NCBI GenBank assembly: GCA_015662815.1
Contig: DQTK01000064.1
Span: forward strand, 1-6,019
Length of the DNA: 6,019 nt
Direction of reading: 5' to 3'
Source of the DNA: Aquifex aeolicus
Lineage (GTDB): Bacteria; Aquificota; Aquificia; Aquificales; Aquificaceae
Shown here one piece after another: positions 1-6,019 of the stretch. Both the position numbers and the translations under genes were made by a program. The number at the start of each line of letters is the position of its first letter. The stretch's first letter is position 1. The notes under the pieces are model-generated. The model was given only the letters and a program-made list of their open reading frames with translations. It had not been told where the DNA came from and made no database searches.

Positions 1-2
1 AA

Positions 3-161
3 AAACTTAGTCAAATTAGTAAGCATAGGGTTTTAGCAGATAAAGGGCTCAAGGGACTGTTTTCAAAAGTAAGATTCTTGGGATTAAGTAGCTGGGGGAA
101 TTTAATTTGTTTGCTTGTTTACCTCTCTGCTTTGGGGGTTGCTTCCTTTGTTCTCCCTTAA
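3..161 (+). CDS. Possible 3' end of an unknown gene, open at the left edge
   Basis: One + strand frame stays open from the window edge to a TAA at 159-161, giving 52 residues without an in-frame ATG, so it would be the C-terminal end of a gene that starts to the left. The first 30 residues are basic (several Lys/Arg) and the last 20 or so are hydrophobic, containing the stretch NLICLLVYLSALG, which could be a membrane segment. I do not recognise the protein. If real, it converges on cas3, whose stop lies 38 bases further on. An open frame of this length can arise by chance in this DNA, so the call is weak. The other frames here are broken by several stops. Confidence 0.22.
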   Translation, partial: KLSQISKHRVLADKGLKGLFSKVRFLGLSSWGNLICLLVYLSALGVASFVLP

Positions 162-199
162 TTTCTCACTTAGCGTATGGTAATGCGTATTAATGTAGA

Positions 200-2578
200 T
201 TAAATTAATCCATAGGAGCTTCCATTTGTTATAAAACCTGTTTCTAAATCATAATAGTTTAAAAGCATTTCCTGGGGTATGTAGTAAATACCAAGTTCCT
301 TATCTTCTAAAGGTTTATTCTTTCTAACATCTACAGAAATTACAAAGTTGTAAAACTGAGGTTTTAGTTTTTCAAACTCTTCCTTTGCGGCAAAGAGGTC
401 TATCTTTCTTGACCTTAGCTTTCTTAAAATCTCTTTTGCTTCTTCCCAAACTAAGTTGGCCTCTTCATTTATTTCTACAAACACATCGCTTTTATAGGGC
501 TCGTCTTTTACGAGCTTGAAATCTTTTACCGTTTCTTCTTTCCCGCTGAATTTAAAACACTTTATAGCCTTTTCTATTTTCTTAGATTCCCCAGCACTTA
601 TCTTGTTTTCCCAAAGGTTTTTAAAGTATTCCTCACACAGTTCGGTAAACTGGGGTTCGGAAAGGGCACTTTTGCCTTTCAAAAGTTTCTCCGTTTCTTT
701 CACAAGAATAGGGTCGTATATGAAACTCCAAAAGGGTCTTCCCTCTCCGTCTACAAGCTTCACCATTACAAATTCACCCTTTCCTTTCTCCATATTACGA
801 TTGCACCTTCCTGCAGATTGAATGAGGGAATCCATCGGGGCAAAGTCTCTAAAAACAACGTCGAAATCTATGTCCACACCTGCCTCTACGAGCTGTGTGC
901 TTACCACAAGTCTGTATTTTCCTTCTTTTATTTTTCTTATTCTTTCTTTTCTCTCGTAGGGTGTTATGGTGGTGGAAAGATATCCTATCTCCTCGTTGGT
1001 TTTTTCCTTTAGCTTTTTATAAAGCTCTTTGGAAGAAAAAACGGTATTTGTTATAAATAGGTAGGTTCTATTCGAGTCAAGCTCAAGGGAGCTAACAAAC
1101 TCCTCTATTGTTTTTTGCTCGGTTTCTACTCTGAAGTTTATTCTGTCCAAAAGCTTAAAGTATTTTGAACTTACAAGCTCTTTCGATTCGGGAAGAAGGT
1201 AGGGCTGTGTTGCTGTCATGAGAATTACATAAGTTCCAAGTTTCTCGGAAATTTCCCTTAGTGTGTTTCTTACAAGGTGCCAGTATTTATGGGGAAGTGC
1301 CTGAACCTCATCAATAAGAATTATTGAGCCTGCAAGCTTGTTAAAACGTCTACTTTCCGAGTTTCTCCAAGCAAATAGGGTATGAAAAAGTTGGACAAAA
1401 GTAGTTATTACTACTTCTGCATTCCAACCTTCGGTAAGAAGTCGTGAAACTGCATACTCATACTCATCATAACTTTTGTCCGAAAGGTGATGGTGCTTTA
1501 AGAGTATTGAAGACTTTACTTCTATCTTTGTACTTATAACTTCCTTTAGAACCTGTTCGTTCTGGTCAATTATGCTCAAAAAGGGCAAGGAGTAAATTAT
1601 TCGGGGAATGTAGCCCTTTTCTTTTACGATTTTTTCTCTGAGTTTTAGGGTAAAGGCAAAACCAGTAAGTGTTTTCCCCATTCCTGTGGGAAGGGTAATG
1701 GAATATAGCCTGTGAGCAAGATCTATCTCTTTGCTTAGAACTTCCTTAAAGGCTTTTTCCCGAAGATTGTCTATTTTCCTTTGTTGTTTTAGTTTTGTTT
1801 TTTTGTATTTTTCTACCACCTCCGGCGGTATTTCAAATCTCTTGGGATTAAAAGGCTTTGCTCCAGCTTCCGTTTTGTCTGCATCGAGAAGAAGGGAAAA
1901 TATATACTGAAAGATAAAGTAATCTTTCATCGTAGTTCTACATTCACCTTTGAGCGTTTTTCTAAAGTATTTTCTATATTCTTCTATATCGGCGAGAATT
2001 TCACTGAGCTTGAGCAGAAACTCGTCCTTTTTAAAGAAAAGAGCTGTTTTTACTTTTTCTGGTAAAGAGAGCTTAGAGAAAAAGATATTGACTCTGTCTT
2101 CTTCTATAGTTTCAATCTGTTTCTTTAGAAAGTTTTTCTCATCTCTTACATCTGAAGCTTCCAGTAGGAATGTTTTTAGATCTGTGTGGTGTCTTCTGCA
2201 GGCTACAAAAACAAAAAATGGAAGTAACTCATTCTGGAGGAGGTTTTTAGATATGTAAAAGGCGTAAACTCCCCCCAAGAGGGCGTGGTCGGTTAATTTT
2301 TTCTTTTCAAAATAGGGGCTTTTAAAGGGTTTTCCTTCCATTTTAGCCCTTATGTATTCCTGAAAGTAGGCAGTAGTTTTTCCAAAGTCATGGAGGGCAA
2401 CTGCAAGCTGAATAACAGTTTTGAATTCCTCAGAAAGTAGAGGCACATTTTTTGTGAGAAAGAAATTGGCAAGCTCAAGGCATCTGTTTACGTGGTCTTC
2501 TATATAAACAAAGGGGTGGGAAAATAAACCTGAGTTTACATCCTTTTTCTCTATCTCTGAGGAGGTTTCCACAGCCAC
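200..2578 (-). CDS. cas3: CRISPR-associated nuclease-helicase Cas3 (HD domain fused to SF2 helicase), type I-B
   Basis: Cas3 is recruited by Cascade to the displaced target strand, where its helicase unwinds and its HD nuclease degrades the DNA. The 792-residue protein has both parts in the usual order. The HD domain spans about residues 20-240, with H29, the HD pair H63-D64 in ALHDFGK, H98 in DHALLG, H130-H131 in CRRHH, and a late Asp (D232 or D234) in LLDADK. A Lys-rich linker follows (about 257-275). The helicase has Walker A LPTGMGKT (296-303), Walker B DEVQ (423-426), TAT (455-457), motif V around TQLVEAGVDID (561-571) and motif VI QSAGRCNR (587-594). The remaining ~200 residues are the C-terminal domain. 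Length is normal and all key residues are present, so it looks active. The start is a GTG inside the end of cas5, giving a 28-base overlap; a second in-frame GTG at 2572 is an alternative. It is the last gene of the operon. Confidence 0.96.
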   Translation of the reverse strand: MAVETSSEIEKKDVNSGLFSHPFVYIEDHVNRCLELANFFLTKNVPLLSEEFKTVIQLAVALHDFGKTTAYFQEYIRAKMEGKPFKSPYFEKKKLTDHALLGGVYAFYISKNLLQNELLPFFVFVACRRHHTDLKTFLLEASDVRDEKNFLKKQIETIEEDRVNIFFSKLSLPEKVKTALFFKKDEFLLKLSEILADIEEYRKYFRKTLKGECRTTMKDYFIFQYIFSLLLDADKTEAGAKPFNPKRFEIPPEVVEKYKKTKLKQQRKIDNLREKAFKEVLSKEIDLAHRLYSITLPTGMGKTLTGFAFTLKLREKIVKEKGYIPRIIYSLPFLSIIDQNEQVLKEVISTKIEVKSSILLKHHHLSDKSYDEYEYAVSRLLTEGWNAEVVITTFVQLFHTLFAWRNSESRRFNKLAGSIILIDEVQALPHKYWHLVRNTLREISEKLGTYVILMTATQPYLLPESKELVSSKYFKLLDRINFRVETEQKTIEEFVSSLELDSNRTYLFITNTVFSSKELYKKLKEKTNEEIGYLSTTITPYERKERIRKIKEGKYRLVVSTQLVEAGVDIDFDVVFRDFAPMDSLIQSAGRCNRNMEKGKGEFVMVKLVDGEGRPFWSFIYDPILVKETEKLLKGKSALSEPQFTELCEEYFKNLWENKISAGESKKIEKAIKCFKFSGKEETVKDFKLVKDEPYKSDVFVEINEEANLVWEEAKEILRKLRSRKIDLFAAKEEFEKLKPQFYNFVISVDVRKNKPLEDKELGIYYIPQEMLLNYYDLETGFITNGSSYGLI

Positions 2579-3276
2579 ACAGCCTCCCCATTGCTTAATT
2601 TGTAGACTTCTGTTATGGTCCCATAAATTGGTTTTCCTTCCATAGAGAAAATCACATCTTCGTATTTTAAAACTTTTCTATCTACGTCCATATGCATTGG
2701 TATTCTTTCCTTTCCTATTTTCTGAGGTCTTTCAAGGTTTAACTCTTTAACAACATTCACAGGTACTACGGAGTTTACATACTCTGAACTTTTAACTTTT
2801 TCTGCTTCAAATATTCCCACTAGCTCAAAATCTGCTAAAAGTTCGGAAAGACCGAGGGAAACAGTGTAGTGGGTTTTATGCTCCCTGATTAGACTATAAA
2901 GCTCCTGTGTGAGTTCATCTTCCGAGTAAAGGTATAGAGTAAAAGAAGACTCTTTAAGAAATTCCGCCTTTACCTGAGTTCTTTGAATAGCTTTACTTTT
3001 AGGTCTTTTCCACGGTGGTTTAAAGATTGGGTAATTTTTTGTATCCACTAAATTCAATCCCATTCTTATCTTCTTCAAAGGTTTATCTATCTTTATACCT
3101 ATCCAGAGATTTTTTGTCTCTTCCAAGTATTCATCTTTTCCAAATCCCATTATGGCTCCAACAATGCCTCTGATTGTAGGAGGTGGCGGAAAGGAAAAGG
3201 TAAGGGGAGAAGATGTTGTGTAAAACTTTCTAAAATGCGCATAGTCTCCGAAAATTCTAAAGGCAAGCAGTTTCAT
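2551..3276 (-). CDS. cas5: CRISPR-associated protein Cas5, Hmari subtype (Cas5h), type I-B Cascade subunit
   Basis: Cas5 caps the 5' handle of the crRNA at the foot of the Cascade backbone and contacts Cas8. The 241-residue protein opens with MKLLAFRIFGDYAHFRKFYT and continues with PLTFSFPPPPTIRGIVGAI (about 24-42). This is the first strand of the RRM-like fold followed by the proline-rich loop and glycine helix that define the Cas5 family. Length is typical. I chose the ATG at 3276 over an in-frame TTG at 3291: family members start at this MK, AAAGGA (3280-3285) precedes it, and the ATG overlaps the cas7 stop as ATGA, a common coupling arrangement. The Cas6-like catalytic role known for Cas5d of type I-C is not expected here. 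Its 3' end overlaps cas3. Confidence 0.93.
   Translation of the reverse strand: MKLLAFRIFGDYAHFRKFYTTSSPLTFSFPPPPTIRGIVGAIMGFGKDEYLEETKNLWIGIKIDKPLKKIRMGLNLVDTKNYPIFKPPWKRPKSKAIQRTQVKAEFLKESSFTLYLYSEDELTQELYSLIREHKTHYTVSLGLSELLADFELVGIFEAEKVKSSEYVNSVVPVNVVKELNLERPQKIGKERIPMHMDVDRKVLKYEDVIFSMEGKPIYGTITEVYKLSNGEAVWLWKPPQR
2583..2589 (-). promoter_or_regulatory. Ribosome binding site of cas3, inside cas5
   Basis: The - strand reads GGGGAGG here, a strong Shine-Dalgarno sequence within the last codons of cas5. It is 4 bases before the GTG at 2578 and 10 bases before the GTG at 2572. The wider spacing is closer to optimal for many bacteria, so the real Cas3 may start two residues later (V3). Both give the same protein apart from the first two residues. 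Confidence 0.6.
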
Positions 3277-4178
3277 ACTTCCTTTGCCCAAGGAAACCTT
3301 TCAAGTGTTATACCGTTAAAAACCTCTTCCAAAGAAGGGTTTACTTTTAGTCTGTCATCTTTTACAAACCTTACCTTCTCTATTTTGTCTTTATACTTCT
3401 GGACTCTTTCCTTGAGTCTTTCAAGGTTGAGAACAAATTCTTCTACATCTCTTAGCTCTTCTTCTCTCTTTTGGGTGTCTATTTTTACAAGTTTGTTCAG
3501 CTCTCCAATGTGGGTAAGTGTTTTTTCTTTATAAATAATCTCTATAAGGAGTCTGGGTTCGTGACCGAATTTAGAACGTGAAATAACATCGGTTGAAGCT
3601 TTGTGTCCGAGCCACAGAGCTTTAAGCATTACGTCTATGTCTTCATCTTTTAGTTTTGTGTCTTTCGCGGCCTTTTCATTGGCTATTCCATAAAAAACTA
3701 TGAAGGAATATGGAACTACCCATACTTCAGTCATGGTTCCTTGTTCTCTTCCTTCTCCCGAAGGCATAACGGTGGTTCCTTTGATAAGTTCTACCTTTAC
3801 TTTATGGAGTGAATGTCCAAATTTAAACTGGACAGGTCCTGTAAAGTTGCCCTTGGCACCTTCAATGGCAAAAGTCCCTCCGAAAAGCCTTATGTCTATA
3901 CATTTTTCTAAAACCTTCTCGTAGTCATTGGAGTAGTGTTCCTCAAGTATCTTCTTCCTGTCTTTTAGTTTTCCCTTTTCATCTCTCTCCTCTCTTACGA
4001 ATATCTCGTAACCCATTTCCGAAAGCTGGTCTCTTATGGTTCTTTTTAATCTCGTATCGGTAACTATGTTTATTCGCGTTTCCTCATCAATTCTTGGTTT
4101 ATTTTCATCCATAGGGTCCCCGTTGGGATTAGCCCAACTAACGTCATAGAAAAAGAGAAACTCCCGTCTATTCTCCAT
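3273..4178 (-). CDS. cas7: CRISPR-associated protein Cas7, Csh2 family, type I-B Cascade backbone
   Basis: Cas7 polymerises along the crRNA spacer to form the Cascade backbone. The 301-residue protein carries the Csh2 signature near its start: FLFFYDVSWANPNGDPMDEN (7-26), followed by KPRIDEETRINIVTDTRLKR (27-46), where RNA-contacting backbone residues are expected. A second conserved stretch, GTFAIEGAKGNFTGPVQFKF (101-120), is the central β-strand and glycine loop region. Residues 197-210 (DVISRSKFGHEPRL) also match the family pattern. Residues about 236-270 are strongly charged and probably form a long helix. The start ATG lies inside the last codons of cas8b (11-base overlap) behind a strong ribosome binding site, which suits a subunit needed in several copies per complex. 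It ends in the ATGA overlap with cas5. Confidence 0.95.
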   Translation of the reverse strand: MENRREFLFFYDVSWANPNGDPMDENKPRIDEETRINIVTDTRLKRTIRDQLSEMGYEIFVREERDEKGKLKDRKKILEEHYSNDYEKVLEKCIDIRLFGGTFAIEGAKGNFTGPVQFKFGHSLHKVKVELIKGTTVMPSGEGREQGTMTEVWVVPYSFIVFYGIANEKAAKDTKLKDEDIDVMLKALWLGHKASTDVISRSKFGHEPRLLIEIIYKEKTLTHIGELNKLVKIDTQKREEELRDVEEFVLNLERLKERVQKYKDKIEKVRFVKDDRLKVNPSLEEVFNGITLERFPWAKEV

Positions 4179-4581
4179 CTTTTCCCTCCCTTTTGTAAAT
4201 AAACTCTGCTACTTTATCAAACATTCCCATTCCCAGGGCAAAGTAGAAGTTCATTTCTTCTACGCTCATGTTCCACTTGGAGGGACTGTAAGACAGATAC
4301 TCAGAAGCAAGTTCAAATAGCTGTGCTTCACCTTTACCGAACTTTTCGTATTCCTCAAGTTTATTTCTTACTTCAGGGAGTAAACCTTTAAGGTCATTTT
4401 CGTTCATACGAAGAGCTTTTAACTTCTTCATAAAGGGTTTTGAACCTCTTTCTTTACTTTGAACTCTTAGAAGTCTTTCGGTGAGAGCTCCTATTAAGAA
4501 TAGTCCCCTCTTAAGGTCCGTGTCCAGTGCGGGAAGGCTCTCCAGAAACTTATTTAGAGAAGAAGTATTAATTTCTTCCAT
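4168..4581 (-). CDS. cas11b: Predicted Cas11b small subunit made from an internal start in cas8b
   Basis: This is an in-frame internal coding region: the ATG at 4579-4581 encodes Met441 of Cas8b and would produce a 137-residue protein ending at the same TAG. Just before it the - strand reads AGGGGAGG, then AAGAG, then ATG, a near-ideal initiation site. The product (starting MEEINTSSLNKFLESLPALD) is rich in helix-forming residues, with heptad-like stretches such as KRGLFLIGALTERLLRVQSK. The size suits the small subunits that line the target strand in Cascade. Experiments on type I-B, I-C and I-D systems have shown that such small subunits are translated from inside the large-subunit gene. No separate cas11 gene exists among the visible genes. 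The site and domain boundary are seen in the sequence; the product itself is inferred. Confidence 0.72.
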   Translation of the reverse strand: MEEINTSSLNKFLESLPALDTDLKRGLFLIGALTERLLRVQSKERGSKPFMKKLKALRMNENDLKGLLPEVRNKLEEYEKFGKGEAQLFELASEYLSYSPSKWNMSVEEMNFYFALGMGMFDKVAEFIYKREGKDGE

Positions 4582-5901
4582 CTCTTCCTCCCCTGTAGAG
4601 AGTAAGACAAATAAAAACACACCGAAGGCATCTTTTATAATTAAAGAATAATTATCTTCCGTTAAAGCTCGTCTTATTCCCGTGAGAAGAAACTTTATAA
4701 TTAGGTTTCTATCAATGGGTATTCCCCTAAAGGTTTTATCCACCACTTCAAGAAAAAGCTTTCTCAGGTCATGGTTTTTCTTTGAAGGGTCGGATTTTGA
4801 GAAGAACTTGTGAATGGTTTGGTAAGTAAAGTTAAAAGGCTTGTCCTCGGTTGTAAAGAGTTTCTCTATATAGTTTTTTATTTGAAATAGTTCTTTGAGC
4901 CTTGATGGGTAGATGTCCTGAATGTAGAGAAGTATGGTTTCTCTATTGGTTCCGCCTCCAGTCTCCAAAAAGAGAAAGTTAAATGTTAAGTAATCCTTTT
5001 CCTCAGAAAGAATGTCAAGAATTTCCCTTTCATCCGCTGTTAAATGTTTTCTTTCAATATCTCTTAGTTTGTATTTTTTTGGTGCATTTGAAATTATTTC
5101 TAAAATTCTTTCCATAACATTTTCATTACCGAAAACGACTTCAGGAATAAGAAAGTAATCTATATCCCCTGCTAGGTTAAACCCTAATTCTTTTTCCATA
5201 AACTTTCTCCCTGTTTCTATACGCTCTTTACACTCATAGCAAAGAGGAAAATTCTTATAAGCTTCTTCCTCTTTAAATCCTCCGGTTATGTATCCGGGTT
5301 TATCTATTGTGTAGAACCTAAAGGGAGAAATGTTCCCGCTTACTTCCTTTTCTTCTAAGCATACCGAACATACAGCTATTCCTTTACTTTTAGTCCCTTC
5401 TTGTTTTACGAGTTCCTCAAGGGCTTTTCTGAAGTTTTCTATTTCACCTATATACTTTCCACCAACTCTTACAGTGAGAAGAACTTTTACCTTATTGGGT
5501 AAATTCTTTACTATTTCTTCTATTTTTTCTTCAATCTTTTGTTTTTGTTTTTCATCCGCAAGGTTTAAGGCAGGTAAATCGCTTTGAACTTTCTTGCAGG
5601 AATTAAATGCCTTCTCAAGGTTATCTAAACTTTTCATGGTGGGGGATTTTTTATCTTTAGTTTTTTTCTTTCCTCTGTTTAAGAGGAGTGTTGGTGTGAG
5701 CACGGGAGGATTGCTTCCCTTAGCTTTCCTATATAGGTACTTGGATAAATTTTCACTTTTGAATTCCTCCAGCTCTACTCCTAAGAATCTTCCTTCATTG
5801 TCAAATTCAAGAACTATAACCTTGTTAGCTTCCACCTCGTCATAGAGTTTCCTCCCTCCCAGCAGTATACCTAAATTCTTCAAACTATTTAGCATTAACA
5901 T
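4168..5901 (-). CDS. cas8b: CRISPR-associated protein Cas8b (Csh1, TM1802-like), large subunit of type I-B Cascade
   Basis: Cas8b is the large subunit of type I-B Cascade; it recognises the PAM, opens the target DNA and contacts Cas5. The 577-residue protein matches the Csh1 family. Its start (LNSLKNLG) is followed by a β-rich N-terminal part containing KVIVLEFDNEG (27-37). Two cysteine pairs follow, C178-x-x-C181 (CSVC) and C221-x-x-C224 (CYEC), forming a probable zinc-binding element. A family motif ILLYIQDIYPSRLKEL lies at about 323-338. From about 440 to the end it is helical and corresponds to the Cas11-like region. The ATG at 5901 is taken as the start; another ATG two codons on (5895, MLNSL) fits the family equally well. 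Neither has a Shine-Dalgarno sequence, which is odd among its neighbours. It is the first gene of the operon, and its promoter must lie within or very near the start of cas4. Confidence 0.93.
   Translation of the reverse strand: MLMLNSLKNLGILLGGRKLYDEVEANKVIVLEFDNEGRFLGVELEEFKSENLSKYLYRKAKGSNPPVLTPTLLLNRGKKKTKDKKSPTMKSLDNLEKAFNSCKKVQSDLPALNLADEKQKQKIEEKIEEIVKNLPNKVKVLLTVRVGGKYIGEIENFRKALEELVKQEGTKSKGIAVCSVCLEEKEVSGNISPFRFYTIDKPGYITGGFKEEEAYKNFPLCYECKERIETGRKFMEKELGFNLAGDIDYFLIPEVVFGNENVMERILEIISNAPKKYKLRDIERKHLTADEREILDILSEEKDYLTFNFLFLETGGGTNRETILLYIQDIYPSRLKELFQIKNYIEKLFTTEDKPFNFTYQTIHKFFSKSDPSKKNHDLRKLFLEVVDKTFRGIPIDRNLIIKFLLTGIRRALTEDNYSLIIKDAFGVFLFVLLSTGEEEMEEINTSSLNKFLESLPALDTDLKRGLFLIGALTERLLRVQSKERGSKPFMKKLKALRMNENDLKGLLPEVRNKLEEYEKFGKGEAQLFELASEYLSYSPSKWNMSVEEMNFYFALGMGMFDKVAEFIYKREGKDGE
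4184..4190 (-). promoter_or_regulatory. Ribosome binding site of cas7, inside cas8b
   Basis: The - strand reads GGGAGGG, with GGAGG ending 6 bases before the cas7 ATG at 4178. It overlaps the last codons of cas8b. The strength and spacing support independent high-level initiation on cas7 and fix its start. Confidence 0.75.
4587..4594 (-). promoter_or_regulatory. Internal ribosome binding site for Cas11b within cas8b
   Basis: The - strand reads AGGGGAGG, encoded by the codons for Thr-Gly-Glu before Cas8b Met441. GGAGG ends 5 bases before the ATG at 4581. It equals or exceeds the binding sites of cas7 and cas3 in strength, while the parent gene cas8b has none. That makes chance codon use a less likely explanation. 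Confidence 0.7.
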
Positions 5902-5932
5902 TTATTTTATTACATTAGGAGGAAGAATTACT
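5902..5932. promoter_or_regulatory. Very short divergent gap between cas8b and cas4
   Basis: Only 31 bases separate the two start codons, too few for two independent promoters. The gap is AT-rich apart from the cas4 ribosome binding site. A cas4 promoter would have to sit in the first codons of cas8b; TTCAAA at 5879-5884 with TATTTT at 5903-5908 is a weak candidate. The cas8b operon promoter would have to sit within cas4; on the - strand, TTTACA with a downstream TAATTC is a weak candidate with over-wide spacing. Neither is convincing. The two transcripts probably overlap at their 5' ends. Confidence 0.4.
5917..5922 (+). promoter_or_regulatory. Ribosome binding site of cas4
   Basis: AGGAGG on the + strand, followed by AAG, sits 10 bases before the TTG at 5933. 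It decides the unusual TTG start of cas4, since no in-frame ATG or GTG lies between it and the Cas4 family motif. Confidence 0.75.
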
Positions 5933-6019
5933 TTGTTTTCTGAATTAAGTGTAAACGGAACGCTTGTCTGGTACTATCACATATGCAAAAGGGAAGTTTG
6001 GCTTATAGGACACGGTATA
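5933..6019 (+). CDS. cas4: CRISPR-associated protein Cas4, N-terminal end (cut by the window edge)
   Basis: Cas4 is a RecB-like exonuclease with an iron-sulphur cluster that trims prespacers and helps select those with a correct PAM during spacer acquisition with Cas1-Cas2. Only the first 29 residues are in the window. They include VNGTLVWYYHICKREVWLI (7-25), the highly characteristic opening of type I-B Cas4. C18 is expected to be the first ligand of the 4Fe-4S cluster; the other three cysteines and the nuclease residues lie beyond the edge. The start is TTG, placed behind AGGAGG. The gene is divergent from the interference operon and probably leads an adaptation operon (cas4-cas1-cas2) to the right; that is inference from the usual gene order. 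Confidence 0.88.
   Translation, partial: MFSELSVNGTLVWYYHICKREVWLIGHGI

Noticed and set aside
1..199. CRISPR array or leader next to cas3
   Set aside because: No repeated unit of about 29-37 bases occurs here; only a short duplicated GCGTAT near 173-190 is visible.
198..210. Perfect short palindrome GATTAA-A-TTAATC across the cas3 stop, as a terminator or operator
   Set aside because: The arms are six bases and almost all AT with a one-base centre, so it cannot form a stable hairpin, and such palindromes are common in AT-rich DNA.
516..1012. Open + strand frames opposite cas3, and similar ones opposite cas7 and cas8b
   Set aside because: They lie wholly antisense to well-supported cas genes, are Ser/Phe/Leu-rich as expected for the complement of Lys/Glu-rich coding sequence, and resemble no family.
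1798..1804. Run of seven A on the - strand in the cas3 linker (Lys259-Thr261), a possible slippage site that would separate HD and helicase parts
   Set aside because: Seven A is short for transcriptional slippage, the codon phase does not form a classical slippery heptamer, and Lys-rich linkers naturally give such runs.
1928..1945. Internal ATG at Met217 of Cas3 with AAGGTG upstream, as a separate helicase product
   Set aside because: The binding site is weak and too distant, and the start lies inside the HD domain before its last conserved Asp, so the product would not be a clean helicase.
3277..3291. In-frame TTG at 3291 as a longer cas5 start
   Set aside because: Cas5 proteins begin at the MKLLAFRI-type strand. 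The ATG at 3276 forms an ATGA overlap with the cas7 stop and has AAAGGA before it, while the extra five residues match nothing in the family.
5197..5208. GGGAGA followed by an in-frame ATG at Met235 of Cas8b, another possible internal start
   Set aside because: The match to the Shine-Dalgarno consensus is weaker than at 4587-4594, and the Met lies just after the second cysteine pair, not at the Cas11 domain boundary.

Overview
The window holds the interference half of a type I-B (Hmari/Csh-type) CRISPR-Cas locus plus the first codons of a divergent cas4. The DNA is AT-rich, and the proteins are rich in Lys, Glu and Ile. Arginine is encoded mostly by AGA/AGG, and ribosome binding sites are strong GGAGG types. 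This fits a thermophilic bacterium. Aquificota or a similar deep-branching lineage is my best guess, but it is an inference from general protein style and not proven by any marker gene here.

Layout. Positions 1-199 carry no clear gene: an open frame running in from the left edge on the + strand ends at 161 and may be the tail of a neighbouring gene. From 5901 down to 200, four genes lie on the - strand in one tight operon, in the order cas8b (csh1), cas7 (csh2), cas5 (cas5h), cas3. All three junctions overlap, by 11, 4 and 28 bases, so translation is probably coupled. On the + strand, cas4 starts at 5933 and runs off the right edge. Only 31 bases separate the cas8b and cas4 start codons. cas6, cas1, cas2 and a CRISPR array are not visible; they may lie to the right beyond cas4 or elsewhere.

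How the parts work together. Cas8b, Cas7, Cas5 and a small subunit (Cas11) should form the crRNA-guided Cascade complex. It finds target DNA and recruits the HD nuclease-helicase Cas3 to degrade it. Cas4 belongs to spacer acquisition. No separate small-subunit gene is present. Inside cas8b, however, a strong Shine-Dalgarno sequence (GGGGAGG) stands five bases before an in-frame ATG at 4581. It would yield a 137-residue C-terminal protein, as expected for an internally translated Cas11. This is the most interesting signal in the window. A second point of interest is that cas8b itself has no Shine-Dalgarno sequence. Its leader, on the opposite strand, covers the cas4 ribosome binding site.
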